NCBI GenBank assembly: GCA_038087015.1
Contig: JASBNA010000019.1
Span: 434,001 to 498,000, forward strand
Source of the DNA: Cerrena zonata
Lineage: Eukaryota; Basidiomycota; Agaricomycetes; Polyporales; Cerrenaceae
DNA: 64,000 nucleotides
Direction of reading: 5' to 3'
The notes below the pieces were generated by a model. It worked only from the letters and a program-made list of their open reading frames with translations, was not told the DNA's origin and did not search any database. Positions 47,661 to 58,276 of this stretch are shown here, piece by piece. Within the stretch, counting starts at the first letter, position 1. Each line of letters opens with the position of its first letter. The translations under genes were made by a program, and so were the position numbers.

Positions 47661-49418
47661 TCAAAAGAGTCCGAAAATGATGTTATCGTCTGCCTCGTCG
47701 ATATCTGAATCCCACATGTCCGTATCGTCCATACCATCTTCGGAATCCAAGTCGTACAAGAAACCCCCATAATCCAAGTTTTTCTCAAACTTGACATTAC
47801 GATCCCATGTCGCTGGTATATCCTTCTTCACAAACCCCGCATAATCTGCGTGGCCGAAGTTGACACAGTCCTTCAACTCCAGTTTCTTCAAATTGGGAAG
47901 CTCAGATATGACCCGAATCAGGTCTTTGATGTAAACATCGCTGGTGAGTTCCTTCACAGGACGGAACTTGACTCCCTCCATGATAAGTGTTTCGAGTTTC
48001 GCGGATCGTTTCTTCCCAGACCCTTCAGGGTGATTCAGGCGTTCAAGCAGGTCCGGGAAGTACGTTCCACCTTCCCCGGCCACCCGTAGCCAAACAAGTT
48101 TCCTCATCTGACCAAGAGTCTTCTGCCATTCAGCAAAGTTTGGCCCTTCCTGCTGCTCTCTGGGCGAACATCCCAGTACACATGCCTCGACGTTGGATAG
48201 GGGTAATGCACGACAGAACGCCCAGGTTTCATCACTGAGGTTGGCGACCCATGGGAGTGCAATACGGAAGGGGGGTTCAGGATAAGGGGACTTGCGTTCT
48301 TTCAGAGACCGCGCGTCAGGCCAAAAGCTAAGTACACATCCGGATGTGTTTCCTTCTGCCTGGTTTCGGATCGAGAACGCACGAAGAGGGGTAACACCGC
48401 CTATACGTCCATCTCCTGTGAGCATGCGAATGATAGAGGCGGTCAAATGAGGTAGGATGTCTATCAATTCCGCAGATGTGAAGTCGAGAAGGACCTTTGC
48501 CGAAGAAGGGATGGATAGGTGATCGAGGAGCTTTCCAAAAGGAAGGATTTGACTGCTGAAGTCGTTATACAGATTGAGATAGCTCAATCGTGTGAGTGCG
48601 ACGTTTCGCGGACCTGCGTCATCACCGATGAGTACACCAGAGTATTCTAAATGCTGAAGTAAAGGCATCCCGGTAAGCATATGGGTTAGATCCGATACTC
48701 GAGGAGTAGTGTAGTGGGCGCTGGCAAATGCGACAAAGACGAGGCGAGTAAGGGTGGATGCGAAGAATGGATGGGTGAAAGGGATGGGGAAGTTGTAGAG
48801 CTGCACCACTTGCAGTGAGGGGAGACTGCAATTAGAAAAGAAAGGTGGAATGTCATCTGCAGAGGCAGAAGCATTTCTTATGACAATCCGTTTGAGACGT
48901 GGAGCTGAAGTGGGTGGTGTATCGAATACGTCGGTGAACGCGGTGCGAACAGCACTGATCTCGAGAGACTTGATCCTGTCGACTTCGGACAACACTTTCT
49001 TGACACCCTTTGTGTCTCTTGGATCAAAGATGTCTGCATGCACAGTCAATGAAGCCTTCTTCGAGCGGGTCAACATTTCGCTGATGCAATCCGTCTCTGG
49101 TCCAGATACCTCAATCTGGGACCATAGAGAAGGACAGTGAAGAGCCACTTCGCGCCAGTAATGACAAACTTGGGTCACTTTCCACCTAGACGTATGGCTC
49201 ATCGTTCGGTGGAAGAGTCTATTGTTGGGTGCATTCATCGTGATGCATTGAAGGAATATTTCCGAGAGAAGTTCGGGAGGAAGGCGAGCGATTGGGACGA
49301 GTTGGTTTAGGCGTATTTTGAGGTCTACGACCTTTTTAGTTTCGACCTCGATATCATGTTCCAATATTCGCCGAGCTTCCTCGATATTGGTGCAATGCGG
49401 AGGGGCGCTGTTTGGCAT
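47661..49418 (-). CDS. F-box protein, 585 residues
   Basis: An intronless frame from the ATG at 49418. A short coiled-coil-like start (EARRILEHDIEVETKKVV) leads to an F-box: IARLPPELLSEIFLQC and WKVTQVCHYWREVALHCPSLWSQI. Leu-rich segments follow (LKRIVIRNA, LQVVQLYNF, LTRLVFVAF, LQHLEYSGV, LRKLVWLRV), and an acidic C-terminus (SEDGMDDTDMWDSDIDEAD). It is likely a substrate receptor of an SCF ubiquitin ligase. It belongs to a different branch from the genes at 19260 and 36792. Confidence 0.85.
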   Translation of the reverse strand: MPNSAPPHCTNIEEARRILEHDIEVETKKVVDLKIRLNQLVPIARLPPELLSEIFLQCITMNAPNNRLFHRTMSHTSRWKVTQVCHYWREVALHCPSLWSQIEVSGPETDCISEMLTRSKKASLTVHADIFDPRDTKGVKKVLSEVDRIKSLEISAVRTAFTDVFDTPPTSAPRLKRIVIRNASASADDIPPFFSNCSLPSLQVVQLYNFPIPFTHPFFASTLTRLVFVAFASAHYTTPRVSDLTHMLTGMPLLQHLEYSGVLIGDDAGPRNVALTRLSYLNLYNDFSSQILPFGKLLDHLSIPSSAKVLLDFTSAELIDILPHLTASIIRMLTGDGRIGGVTPLRAFSIRNQAEGNTSGCVLSFWPDARSLKERKSPYPEPPFRIALPWVANLSDETWAFCRALPLSNVEACVLGCSPREQQEGPNFAEWQKTLGQMRKLVWLRVAGEGGTYFPDLLERLNHPEGSGKKRSAKLETLIMEGVKFRPVKELTSDVYIKDLIRVISELPNLKKLELKDCVNFGHADYAGFVKKDIPATWDRNVKFEKNLDYGGFLYDLDSEDGMDDTDMWDSDIDEADDNIIFGLF

Positions 49419-49945
49419 TAAGGACTACATCGGTTTTCTGTCCACTACAACGTACCTTGTCATACTGACCAAGTTAGAAAAGCTTTGTAAACAAAAGTAA
49501 TAGACGGTGTTATGAGAGTTCGCGCTCAACGTTCATGCCCGGTGTAGCGGTCTAAACAATAATTGTCTTGCCAGTGCAGTGCGTTGGGCACTTGATATTG
49601 GTCGGCAAAGTCCGCGCAGTTCATTTTAGGAAAGTGAGTTTGTTTACGGGTAGGTATTCGCAAACAAATTTCGCTACCATGAATCGTCATAAGCTCTTTA
49701 TATACACTCTAAAGCAAAAAACAACTTCCCTCTCGTTTTCATTATATTGAGCTACATACAAATACAGAACTAGCAATTTAAAGAATGAAATGAGCTCCGA
49801 TGTGACGTTGTAACTGGATGACTGCACGTGATAGTGACCTGCGTAACGTCGGCTGCGACGTGGCGCCCTACTCTGCATTACACCGCCAGCAACAAGCACA
49901 TCTATATATTTACTGCTGGCATTCATCTTACATGTTAACCTGAAC
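49419..49945. other. Divergent intergenic region
   Basis: It lies between the F-box gene and ALG5 and holds both promoters. TATATTTAC (about 49903) lies 40 bp before the ALG5 start. No coding signal. Confidence 0.4.
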
Positions 49946-51171
49946 ATGTTTGAAACAAATACTCTCCTTTATGGAGCTCTGTCACTCATTGCAACCACAT
50001 TCATATTCGTGAGTAAATCTATTCACTTGAAACTTGGCAGGGGGCCTGTGATGATTCCATTTCATCCTTGTTCTAAGAACTGTGGGCAGTCTTCGTGACG
50101 TGCGCCATGGTGTTGACGACACCTTCTGGTCACGTCGATCATAGTATTGACTTTGTCCTGATGGCCCTCTTACCAAATGTTTTCTCGTATTCATGACTGA
50201 ATTTACACAGTTTTATACAGTTCTCGTGTTCTGGTCGCCCGAGTCCATAGTTCCCTCCGAGTCGGAGAAGAAATACTTATCAAAACGGTCGCCCAAGAAA
50301 CCCTTGCCACTCGGTACAATTCATGACCAAAAAGCCGACGTTGACCTAACGGTTGTGATTCCGGCGTATAATGAAACATCCCGACTTCCCGAGATGTTCA
50401 CTACGACTATGAACCATCTCTCCAGTGTCCCGAAACGAACGTACGAGATTCTCATCGTTGACGATGGATCGAGTGACGGCACTTCTGAACTCGCCCTCAA
50501 GCTTGCTTCGCACTACCCGAATAGTGACATTCGCGTGATAACTTTGAAGAAGAATCTGGGCAAGGGTGGTGCTGTTAGGCATGGCATGTTGCATGGTCGA
50601 GGTCGGAGGCTATTATTTGCAGACGCAGATGGTGCTAGTCGCTTTGAGGACCTGGAATTACTTTGGACAGCGATGGACAAGGTTGCTAAGGACGACAGTG
50701 CAGCCATTGCAATCGGAAGTAGGGCGCATCTTGTCAAAACGGATGCTGTGGTAAAGGTATGTAGATTGTTTTCTTTGCTGCCGATTTTATAAAGGTTGAT
50801 TATTCTTCCCCTAGCGCTCTCTGCTACGGAACATACTTATGTACGGTCTCCATACCATTCTGCGTATCGTTGGCGTGGGACATATTCGTGATACGCAATG
50901 CGGTTTCAAGCTCTTCACTCGCAGCGCTGCACGACAGATCTTTCCATACCAACATCTCCCCACGTGGATATTCGATGTTGAGCTTCTCTTGATTGCCAAG
51001 CAGCTTTCGATACCTGTAGAGGAGGTCCCGATCGAGTGGCATGAAGTGTCAGGGAGCAAGTTGAATGTGGTCACGGATTCGTTACAGATGTTGCGAGATC
51101 TACTTATTCTCAGGGCAAACGTGTTGTTGGGAAGGTGGAAAGCTGCCCCTCCTCGATCGAAACATCAATAG
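49946..51171 (+). CDS. ALG5: Dolichyl-phosphate beta-glucosyltransferase Alg5
   Basis: Three exons: 49946-50008, 50211-50756 and 50815-51171, giving 321 residues. The 202-nt first intron is long for this window. The N-terminal hydrophobic stretch, LLYGALSLIATTFIFFYTVL, is a signal anchor for the endoplasmic reticulum. The GT2 fold shows VVIPAYNETSRLPEM, ILIVDDGSSDGT, KNLGKGGAVRHGML and the metal-binding ADADGASRFEDL. Alg5-typical GHIRDTQCGFKLFTRSAA and FDVELLLIA follow. It transfers glucose from UDP-glucose to dolichyl phosphate; the product feeds glucosylation of the N-glycan precursor. Confidence 0.93.
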
Positions 51172-51750
51172 ATTTGCATTATCTTCGCAAGTGCTAACAC
51201 TCGTTAGACGCTTCTTGGCGTGTCCGACCCCCTCGTGAGCTTAAGCTTTGATACCTGTTTCATCAAACTGAATGCATCTATGTCATAAGACATTGGAGCC
51301 TATATCCGAATCGTTCATTACCATGGCTCGCGAGACTCAACTTCAGTACGTGTATTCTCCTGTGTATGAAAGCAGAGTTTACATAGAATTACAGCATGGT
51401 AGCACGCTGCAGCTTCATATCCCATCTTCCCGTCAACCTATCAATAGGTTACAGCTTGAATGTTTGTATGACACCTCCATTTCCAGAATTAGACATGAGT
51501 TGGTCATCAGGCCTCAGGTCCGTAACGGGAATCGCACTTAACCAATCATGCATGCATAGTATGTGGTGACCGCGGGGGTACACAGCCGCCAGAAAACTGC
51601 TTCATGTTCTTGTTATATAGGTCAGTGGGGCCCACCCCCATCTTTTCGACTCTTCCTCGCTAACCTATCTGCGACCGACCGTACGAGGTGCCTTTTATCT
51701 TACTGCTCTACAGTGTCTGATTCGTGGTTTGCAGGTTTCGTGCCTCCACT
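51172..51750. other. Intergenic
   Basis: The 90-codon frame at 51272-51541 shows no domain or splice support. The rest is promoter-side sequence of the F-box gene. Confidence 0.4.
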
Positions 51751-53109
51751 ATGAGTTCAATCATCCCCACAGATGTCCACAGCTTACCCCCAGAGCTACT
51801 CGCACAAATATTCGACTATCTTGCTACCTCATTCATGTTTCGAGAAGGGGAGATGCATTCCAAATGTCAAAAGCAGTATTTCTGCATGATAGGTACTCCC
51901 CTGGATTCAGCACGATCCCCGTATCAGTGGCTTAGTGTCACCGAAGTGTGCCATTATTGGCGTGACGTTGCTCTTTCTACCAGTAGCTTGTGGAGCAACT
52001 TTACTCTTTCCAACATGGCGATGACGAATACAATGTTGGAACGGTCGTCTGCACGGGTCGGAAGAGATATCGCTATCCAGGCGCGGTTAGAACGTGAATG
52101 TCAGGAGCAGCTCAAAACGTTCAATTATATTGTTTCTCAAGTATCTCGCGTTTCTTCTCTCGATCTCGTCATCGACAAGGAGAGTTTGGAAGAAATCGCT
52201 CCGTCCTTGTCCAATATGGACCCCCATTGCCTCAAAAAGCTTTCCCTCGTACACGACCGCCACGGTTCAATTCTCTGCGGCATCCCTGATTTCCACTTCC
52301 CCTCTCTCACCGAATTCTCCGCCTCAGAAATCGAGTTCCGCGCCTTAAAACCGTATTTACTTCCAACCCTACGATCCCTCTCCGTATACTTCGTATCGGA
52401 TAGATGCCGTTATCAACTTCCCGAGCTACTTTCCGTATTGGAAAGCATGCCACTCCTTGAAGACCTCACGCTGGTCGGTGCATTACAAGCCACGCCGAGT
52501 ATCGCTGTCGCCCAATTGGATGTCATTAACGAACGGTCTGTCGTATTCTCCCACCTAAAGTCCCTCCATATCTCGGATTATGGAGTCACCGTCGCCTCGT
52601 TTTTGGCACATGTTACGCTTGTGAAGCCTGCCAAGCTGTTCCTCAGGTTAACCGCGTTTTATAATTCTAATGAATTACGTCTCGCGCTGGATAGCTTTCG
52701 GACCTTCATACCGCGAATTGTGGAATATTGTTGGAAGGATACTCTCAAGTCGATTTTGTTACGATCGAATGAGGAGGAAGGAGAACTCGAGCTCAAGGCG
52801 TGGATCAGGAATCCACTCTACGGCGTCACTGCACCGCCTTTGCAGTCGGACGCGGATCTTATAGTTCTTGTCGAATCTGGAAGACGGTTGTTGATGAGTG
52901 CGATAGAAGGGTTATGTTCTGCTCTTAACCCGAGTCTGAATCATATACATTCAGCTCATCTTTTGGGGAAGTCTACGGACATGCTCCAAATGCTTGACTC
53001 CTTGAATTCGTTGAACTATCTTCGTCTCTCTTCCAATAACCTGCAGTCAAGTGACCTCGTTCTAGCTTCTAGTAAACTTCGGCCTGACGGGATGTTGGTC
53101 ACAGTATAA
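51751..53109 (+). CDS. F-box protein, 452 residues
   Basis: An intronless frame from the ATG at 51751. The F-box is LPPELLAQIFDYLA, a 35-residue insertion, then WLSVTEVCHYWRDVALSTSSLW. The rest is Leu-rich (LKKLSLVHD, LRSLSVYFV, LEDLTLVGA, LKSLHISDY, LNYLRLSSN), a typical LRR-like receptor half. It is one of four F-box genes in the window and shows no close similarity to the others beyond the F-box. Confidence 0.83.
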   Translation: MSSIIPTDVHSLPPELLAQIFDYLATSFMFREGEMHSKCQKQYFCMIGTPLDSARSPYQWLSVTEVCHYWRDVALSTSSLWSNFTLSNMAMTNTMLERSSARVGRDIAIQARLERECQEQLKTFNYIVSQVSRVSSLDLVIDKESLEEIAPSLSNMDPHCLKKLSLVHDRHGSILCGIPDFHFPSLTEFSASEIEFRALKPYLLPTLRSLSVYFVSDRCRYQLPELLSVLESMPLLEDLTLVGALQATPSIAVAQLDVINERSVVFSHLKSLHISDYGVTVASFLAHVTLVKPAKLFLRLTAFYNSNELRLALDSFRTFIPRIVEYCWKDTLKSILLRSNEEEGELELKAWIRNPLYGVTAPPLQSDADLIVLVESGRRLLMSAIEGLCSALNPSLNHIHSAHLLGKSTDMLQMLDSLNSLNYLRLSSNNLQSSDLVLASSKLRPDGMLVTV

Positions 53110-53415
53110 CTAGTGTTTGGGAAGGGCCGTAGACCTAGATTTCACGTATCCAGACTACTATCATCGTAATGGCTCATACATAATGTACTCCATTGCATAG
53201 AAATTTTCGTATCTCTCCTGTAAGATACCAGTTGATAGATATTGCATTGTCGTGTTATGATACAACATCACGACAAATAAATTGTTCCCCTTTGTCTAAC
53301 AGCTGTTAGTCGAAAGTATAGTCATTCCCATGTCAAATATACGCGGAACTGACATATATGTCCGGTCCCAGTTATTTATTATTATCACTATCACCACGTT
53401 ACTACACTGATGAGT
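53110..53415. other. Convergent intergenic region
   Basis: Only 3' flanks of the F-box gene and the secreted-protein gene are seen. Confidence 0.4.
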
Positions 53416-53991
53416 TTATCCAATGGTCCAGGTAACTCCAGATAGTCTACCAGCATCAAGACTAGCCAGTTGCTGGAACGCAGTAGGTGAAAGGTCAATA
53501 TCATTGATTTGACACCCTTCACACCGGTCCACAACGGTGACGGTGACAGTCTGCCCTTCGACTTCATACAATCTAGTCAGCAGGATACTCGTTAAAATAT
53601 AGAAACGTATCATACAATTCGCAGTAAGAGGTTGGTTACAGACCGGATTGGCGTTAGGGTTGGCGGTAGCACCACTGTAATAAAATATTGCGTTAGGTCG
53701 ATTTCGAGGATCTAAATGAACATATGAACTGATGCCGTACGGGAAGGTGTCAAACAATTCGCGGGAGACAGCAACAATGAAATCTTGATCGGTATTCACA
53801 TGTCCACAAGCACCCAGACCAGGTGCGTAGAATGTTGCTTCAGATGGCATGTGAAGATATGTTGGTAACCAATTAGTGACGATGAATGAACACTTACCTT
53901 GACCGGTACCCGTGGTAATGGCGTTACCAAATTTCGCAAGAGAGAGCATTACGAGTACACTCGAGAGAGCGAGAACCCTGGAAATAAGCAT
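53416..53991 (-). CDS. Secreted double-psi-beta-barrel (RlpA/expansin-like) protein
   Basis: The start at 53991 gives a signal peptide, MLISRVLALSSVLVMLSLAK. An intron (in frame, near 53895-53839) leads to ATFYAPGLGACGH, the hallmark of the DPBB fold, then NTDQDFIVAVSRELFD. After two more introns come NPVCNQPL and VTVTVVDRCEGC, and IDLSPTAFQQLASLDAGRLSGVTW with its DLS and W motifs. Small secreted DPBB proteins of this type are common in Agaricomycetes and resemble barwin or expansin domains. Roles in cell-wall remodelling or development are suggested; no catalytic activity is known. One splice junction near 53625-53572 is uncertain. Confidence 0.82.
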   Translation of the reverse strand: MLISRVLALSSVLVMLSLAKFGNAITTGTGQGKCSFIVTNWLPTYLHMPSEATFYAPGLGACGHVNTDQDFIVAVSRELFDTFPYGISSYVHLDPRNRPNAIFYYSGATANPNANPVCNQPLTANCMIRFYILTSILLTRLYEVEGQTVTVTVVDRCEGCQINDIDLSPTAFQQLASLDAGRLSGVTWTIG

Positions 53992-54436
53992 ATTTAAGAG
54001 ATAAATTAGAGGTGCTGTTTGGGGGCGAGTGAAAGCACAGTGTGGCACCAGGCCGTCAGAGGGATATGAAAATGAGTGTCAAATGATATTTCATACAGTA
54101 TAGGCCTTTTATGCATTTTTTATCATTGCGCCAGCAAGAATCCTCTCTGGGCCGTGTGGGATTGCATCATGCGTTAACAGGGACAATCATTCTGACTGTC
54201 ACTGTGTGGGTAGTGGATGCCTTTCCGTAGGATTTAGAACCGGTTCATAGTAGAAAACCAGCGCTTAGGTTTAGATTTAGAGACAGCTGTAGATTCTATT
54301 CCCCCGCTGCACATGTAACCACTCGCTGTAGATTAAAGCGGGCTTTCAATAACAGCCGCTGTTGGGAGCGCGCTCAGGCGCTGCGCTGCTGCAACTTTAG
54401 TGGCCGTATTCACTGTATCTTAGTTTGTATCTGCCA
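53992..54436. other. Intergenic to element boundary
   Basis: It holds the promoter of the secreted-protein gene. The Harbinger-type element may begin near GCGGGCTTTCAATAACAGCCGC at 54337, preceded by TTAAA. A paired right end was not found. Confidence 0.35.
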
Positions 54437-55512
54437 ATGACACAGGGCACTCGAAACATCCAGGTAGAGCTTGTGAATCGATTGGAAGAAGAAGATGAGA
54501 TAGATGACGAGCTGCAGGACCAGTATACATTGGCCGCTACCATTGCAGGTATTGGGTCGATCGAGGCACACCGCTCTCGGGTCGAAGCTCGAGCTCAGCA
54601 TCGGGGCTATTTACTTCGCTCAGATCTTTTACCCAACCCTCGTACAATCACACCATGGCAGCGCCTCCGAGATGGTCGCAGTGACCATGCATATATTGTC
54701 ACAATGGGCCTCGACGTCAAAACCTTTGAGTTGATCTTGAGCTCAGGTTTCCAGCGCCGCTGGGAAGAGTCAACCATCGATCGCACTGATGTTTCTTCAG
54801 TTGGTGCCCCACGTCCCGAGCGACGTTCCTTGGATGCAGCTGGGGCACTTGGGCTCGTCTTGCATTGGCTTTGTTCCACAATGCGCGAAATCTCCCTTCA
54901 ACAAATCTTTGCACTTATACCTTCAACAGTTAATCGTTACCTCGCATTTTCCCTTCGAATCCTTCTCGAAACACTTAAAGAGCTCCCACAGGCCTCTATT
55001 TCTTGGCCAGACCAAGTTAATGAGCATAACGAATTTGAGAAGCTGTCGGAAATTGTGACCTCTCGTCACAGCCTTCTCAAAGGAGCATTTGGAAGCATCG
55101 ATGGTCTCAATCTCCCTTGTCAGGTATCTGATGATGTGGAGATTGAGAATGCTACATATAATGGATGGCTTCATGGTCATTTCATTAGTTCTGTGTTTGT
55201 TTTTGGAGCAAGAGGTAATTAATATGACACACCCGCCCAGACACACTTCTCATTTCTGAACTAGGAACACTAATCGGAGGTCATTTTAACTGTCCGGGTT
55301 CATGGCATGACTCACGGGTTGCCATGCCCATATATAACCGTTTGCGAGATCGCACACCAAATGGATATTACCTGGTTGCTGATACAGCATTTCCCCGGGG
55401 TACTGCTTCTGTCGAGGGTCGTATACGAGCACCAATAAAGGCAGGGCAAAAACTTCCTCATGATCCCACAGGGCCTTCAGTCCTTAGGTCACGTTTGGAA
55501 AGGGTCGGGTGA
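54437..55512 (+). pseudogene. PIF/Harbinger-type transposase, 3'-truncated
   Basis: Two exons, 54437-55214 and 55265-55512, join in frame through a 50-nt intron. Conserved blocks are LVLHWLCSTMREISLQQIF (helical region), KGAFGSIDGLNLP with the first catalytic Asp, ATYNGWLHGHF, NCPGSWHDSR with the second Asp, and YYLVADTAFP. The sequence then reads PSVLRSRLERVG and stops. The family's third acidic residue, in an AEWG-like block shortly after this point, is missing, and a minisatellite begins instead. DDE_Tnp_4 transposases need all three acids, so this copy should be inactive. Confidence 0.78.
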
Positions 55513-56030
55513 ACCCCCGAGAATGCGTTGCGAACGTGCTCAGGGGACTCCCGGGGACTCCACCGAGAACGCGTTGTGAACGGGTCAGGGGAGTCCCTTG
55601 AGCATTATGGTATGCTAGGGGACTCCTTTGGTCGCGTTCATTTGGTTGTGGTGGTGTGGTAGGTCGGCGTGCTCAAAGGAGTCCCCTGGGGTCAGGGGAG
55701 TCCTTTGACCTCAGGGAAGTCCTTTGAGCATGATTGATTATCGTGCTCAGGGGACTCCTTTGGCCATCTTGCTCAAGTGAGTCCCCTGGGGTCGGGGGAC
55801 TCCTTTGACTGCGTTCACTTGGCTGGTAGGTAAACGTGCTCAAGGGAGTCCCCTGGGGTCAGGGGAGTCCTTTGACCGTGTTCATTTGGTCGTGGTAGTG
55901 CAGTTAGTAAACGTACTCAAGGGAGTCCCCTGAGGTCAGGGGAGTCTCTTGACCGTGATTGACTATCATGCTCAGGGGACTCCTTTGACAATAGCGTGTT
56001 GTGGATCGCATGGAAGTGACTCGGGGACTG
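55506..56030. repeat. GGGGACTCC/GGAGTCCCC minisatellite
   Basis: More than a dozen copies of a GGGGACTCC or GGAGTCCCC core lie in units of roughly 80-100 bp, such as GCTCAAGGGAGTCCCCTGGG, with intervening TTTGACCGTGTTCATTTGG. Core and reverse complement alternate, so the tract can fold into many hairpins. It begins exactly where the transposase frame loses homology. Confidence 0.8.
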
Positions 56031-56181
56031 GGATTTCTTTTTTTTTTCTTTTTTCAATATTTGTCTATATATGTTGTACTGTACTATGGGTGTCTATACA
56101 AAGGCTCGGAATGGCATTTTCTCAAATTTTCACGAAGTTGGCTAAAACAACTCGTACGTGCTGGAAATCCATATTAGAGCA

Positions 56182-56896
56182 CACTGGATCATAGCCCAAA
56201 TTTTAGGCTTCATGAAAGTAAGGTAAAGTTTTATAAAAATTCTCTTACAAAACATGATTTATAGCACCCAAAAATTGTCAAAAAATGCAGAATTTTAGCA
56301 GAATTTGATAAATCATAAGAATATGTGCAAATACAGCCTTTTGTATTCAATTTTTAGAGTTCAAAAAAGGTCAATTTTAATACATTTTTTATTAGAGGAA
56401 AGTTTACTCTACAAAATTCAAAATTTTGATACACTTTTATTTTTCCAAATATGATTTAAAATTTAAACTGATAATTTGACAAGATGAGTAGTATTGCATA
56501 TCTAACTATATATATTAGATAGTAGAATTAACGAAGACCAGGATTTACTAAGAACAGTTATCTATATCCTCTCTTTAGCCTTTATATTCATAGTACTTTA
56601 TTTTGATATATACAATTATATTAGACTTTTTGAAGAAATAAAAATGTATCAAAATTTTAAATTTTGTAGAGTAAACTTTCCTCTAGTAAAAAATGTATTA
56701 AAATTGACCTTTTTTGAACTCTAAAAATTGAATACAAAAGGCTGTATTTGCACATATTCTTATGATTTATCAAATTCTGCTAAAATTCTGCATTTTTTGA
56801 CAATTTTTGGGTGCTATAAATCATGTTTTGTAAGAGAATTTTTATAAAACTTTACCTTACTTTCATGAAGCCTAAAATTTGGGCTATGATCCAGTG
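56182..56896. mobile_element. 715-bp AT-rich foldback element with 263-bp inverted arms
   Basis: The left arm (56182 to about 56444) and right arm (about 56634 to 56896) are inverted copies of each other, with only about three mismatches seen by eye. Both ends read CACTGGATCATAGCCC. The 190-bp centre is AT-rich and unique. GCA occurs just outside each end (56179-56181 and 56897-56899), a possible 3-bp target-site duplication. There is no open frame of note, so it would depend on transposase in trans. CACTG ends and a 3-bp duplication recall the CACTA/EnSpm group, but this is inference. Confidence 0.8.
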
Positions 56897-57217
56897 GCAA
56901 CAAATGCAACTTTTATATTTCGTGAGGTCGAGGGTCACATGTGTCAACTCGCCCAAAAATGCGAACGATAGAATCTCACAACTAATTACCGTATCCCATT
57001 CACTCTCTCATGTTGGGAAACCACTTGAAAAAGTCGCACTCAAAATTGTTACTGGCTCTCACCTGCGACTGCAGTCACAGTCGCGACTCGGTCACTCATT
57101 CACAGTGCATCTTGACTATATTGCTCCCCTGAATCTTGGAAACAATACATTACATTACACATCGTAACAAAAGCGATTCCGATACACAAAAAAACTAGAC
57201 AAAAAATCCATGGTATA
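56897..57217. other. Spacer right of the foldback element
   Basis: It holds GCGACTGCAGTCACAGTCGC near 57065 (near-palindromic) and the 3' flank of the minus-strand repeat-bearing gene. No gene is seen. Confidence 0.4.
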
Positions 57218-58276
57218 CTAGAAGCGAGAGGCCGTGATATCTCTGCGGCATTCAGCTAATGCCTCACCAATTCTGAGCGCATCAGACATGGCACGATACA
57301 TCTCATTGCGCCTCCTTTCAGTCTCCTGATCATATGCTGCGAGAAATCCTGCGAGCTCTCGTGATGCTGCAGGTGGAAGTATTATACGCCGCTCATTGGG
57401 GGCTTCATCATGAGCAGGAGTGGAGTGAGTTTGATGAGCGGGAGTAGCTTCATGAGTAGCTTCATGAGCGGGAGTGGCCTCACGAGCAGGAGTGGCCTCA
57501 CGAGCAGGAGTGGCCTCACGAACAGGAGTGGCTTCACGAGCAAGAGAGGGAGGTGCTCGTGTTGCACCTACGGAAAGTTCCAATGGTAACACGCTCTTGG
57601 ACTCAGTTGGTACTACGGTTGCAGGCTCGGCTGGTGCCACAGTCGCAGGTAGGGGAAGATAACTCCCATGGTCCCTAGGATTGGGTTGCAATAGTGCCCT
57701 ATCCCGAATTGGAGCCAAAATTGAGATATCGCTACCGCTATCATTATCTTCACTTGATGAGTCATCTACTGCAGTCGGATCAACTACAAATGCACTTGTT
57801 GGTTGAAGTGTAATTGCAGCAATAGATCGTGACCCTAGAGTTCGCGATGTCTAGTTCAGAAAGACATGCTTAGCAAGGTGGGATTAAAAAAACTATTGAT
57901 GTGCCCCTACCTTTGATGGGCGGTCAGGACTTGACTTATCAGACAGTGCACGTTTCGCAGAGCCTACAATACGTTTACTTATTGGGGAAAGTCATGAAGA
58001 GAAAATTGAGTCCACATACCTGCAACGGAAGTCTCCGCCTCTTGAGCAGACGTTGCAACGGGTATCCGCTCCGGTGAAGTATTCTGAAGTAACCACAGAG
58101 AAGAATGAAGTGTCACGGTTAGTGTCGACAATTCAGGGTGTTAACATTCTACTTACCTCCTGCCCATCGACAGCTGGTGTATCGGAGGATACTATTGATG
58201 CACGAGGGTCTTTCTTTCTCCCACCTCTGCCTCTCGAAATTCGGGTTGCAGCTGAGGATCGCGATTTCGGAGGCAT
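57218..58276 (-). CDS. Low-complexity protein with EATPARE repeats, probably mobile-element associated
   Basis: Five exons are predicted: the ATG at 58276 starts MPPKSRSSAATRISRGRGGR. Introns near 58155-58085, 58018-57964, 57910-57852 and none after leave one frame through SAKRALSDKSSPDRPSK and SSSEDNDSGSDISILAPI to the stop at 57218. The head is basic, the middle acidic. Residues 185-225 hold about seven EATPARE/EATPAHE copies. A helical region with ERRIILPPAASRELAGFLAAY and ERRRNEMYRAMSDALRIGEAL ends the protein. No known domain is seen. The position next to a Harbinger relic suggests an element accessory protein, but this is only context. Confidence 0.55.
57424..57545 (-). repeat. EATPARE coding tandem repeat
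   Basis: Copies of a 21-bp unit (GGAGTGGCCTCACGAGCA on the plus strand plus variants) encode EATPARE or EATPAHE. The tract has short interruptions with THEATPAHQTHS. Confidence 0.75.

Noticed and set aside
49982..50194. 70-codon minus-strand frame inside ALG5
   Set aside because: It lies almost wholly in the ALG5 intron and has no supporting feature.
55506..56030. CRISPR-like array
   Set aside because: Repeat units vary in length and orientation, spacers are themselves repeated, and the genome is eukaryotic. It is a minisatellite.
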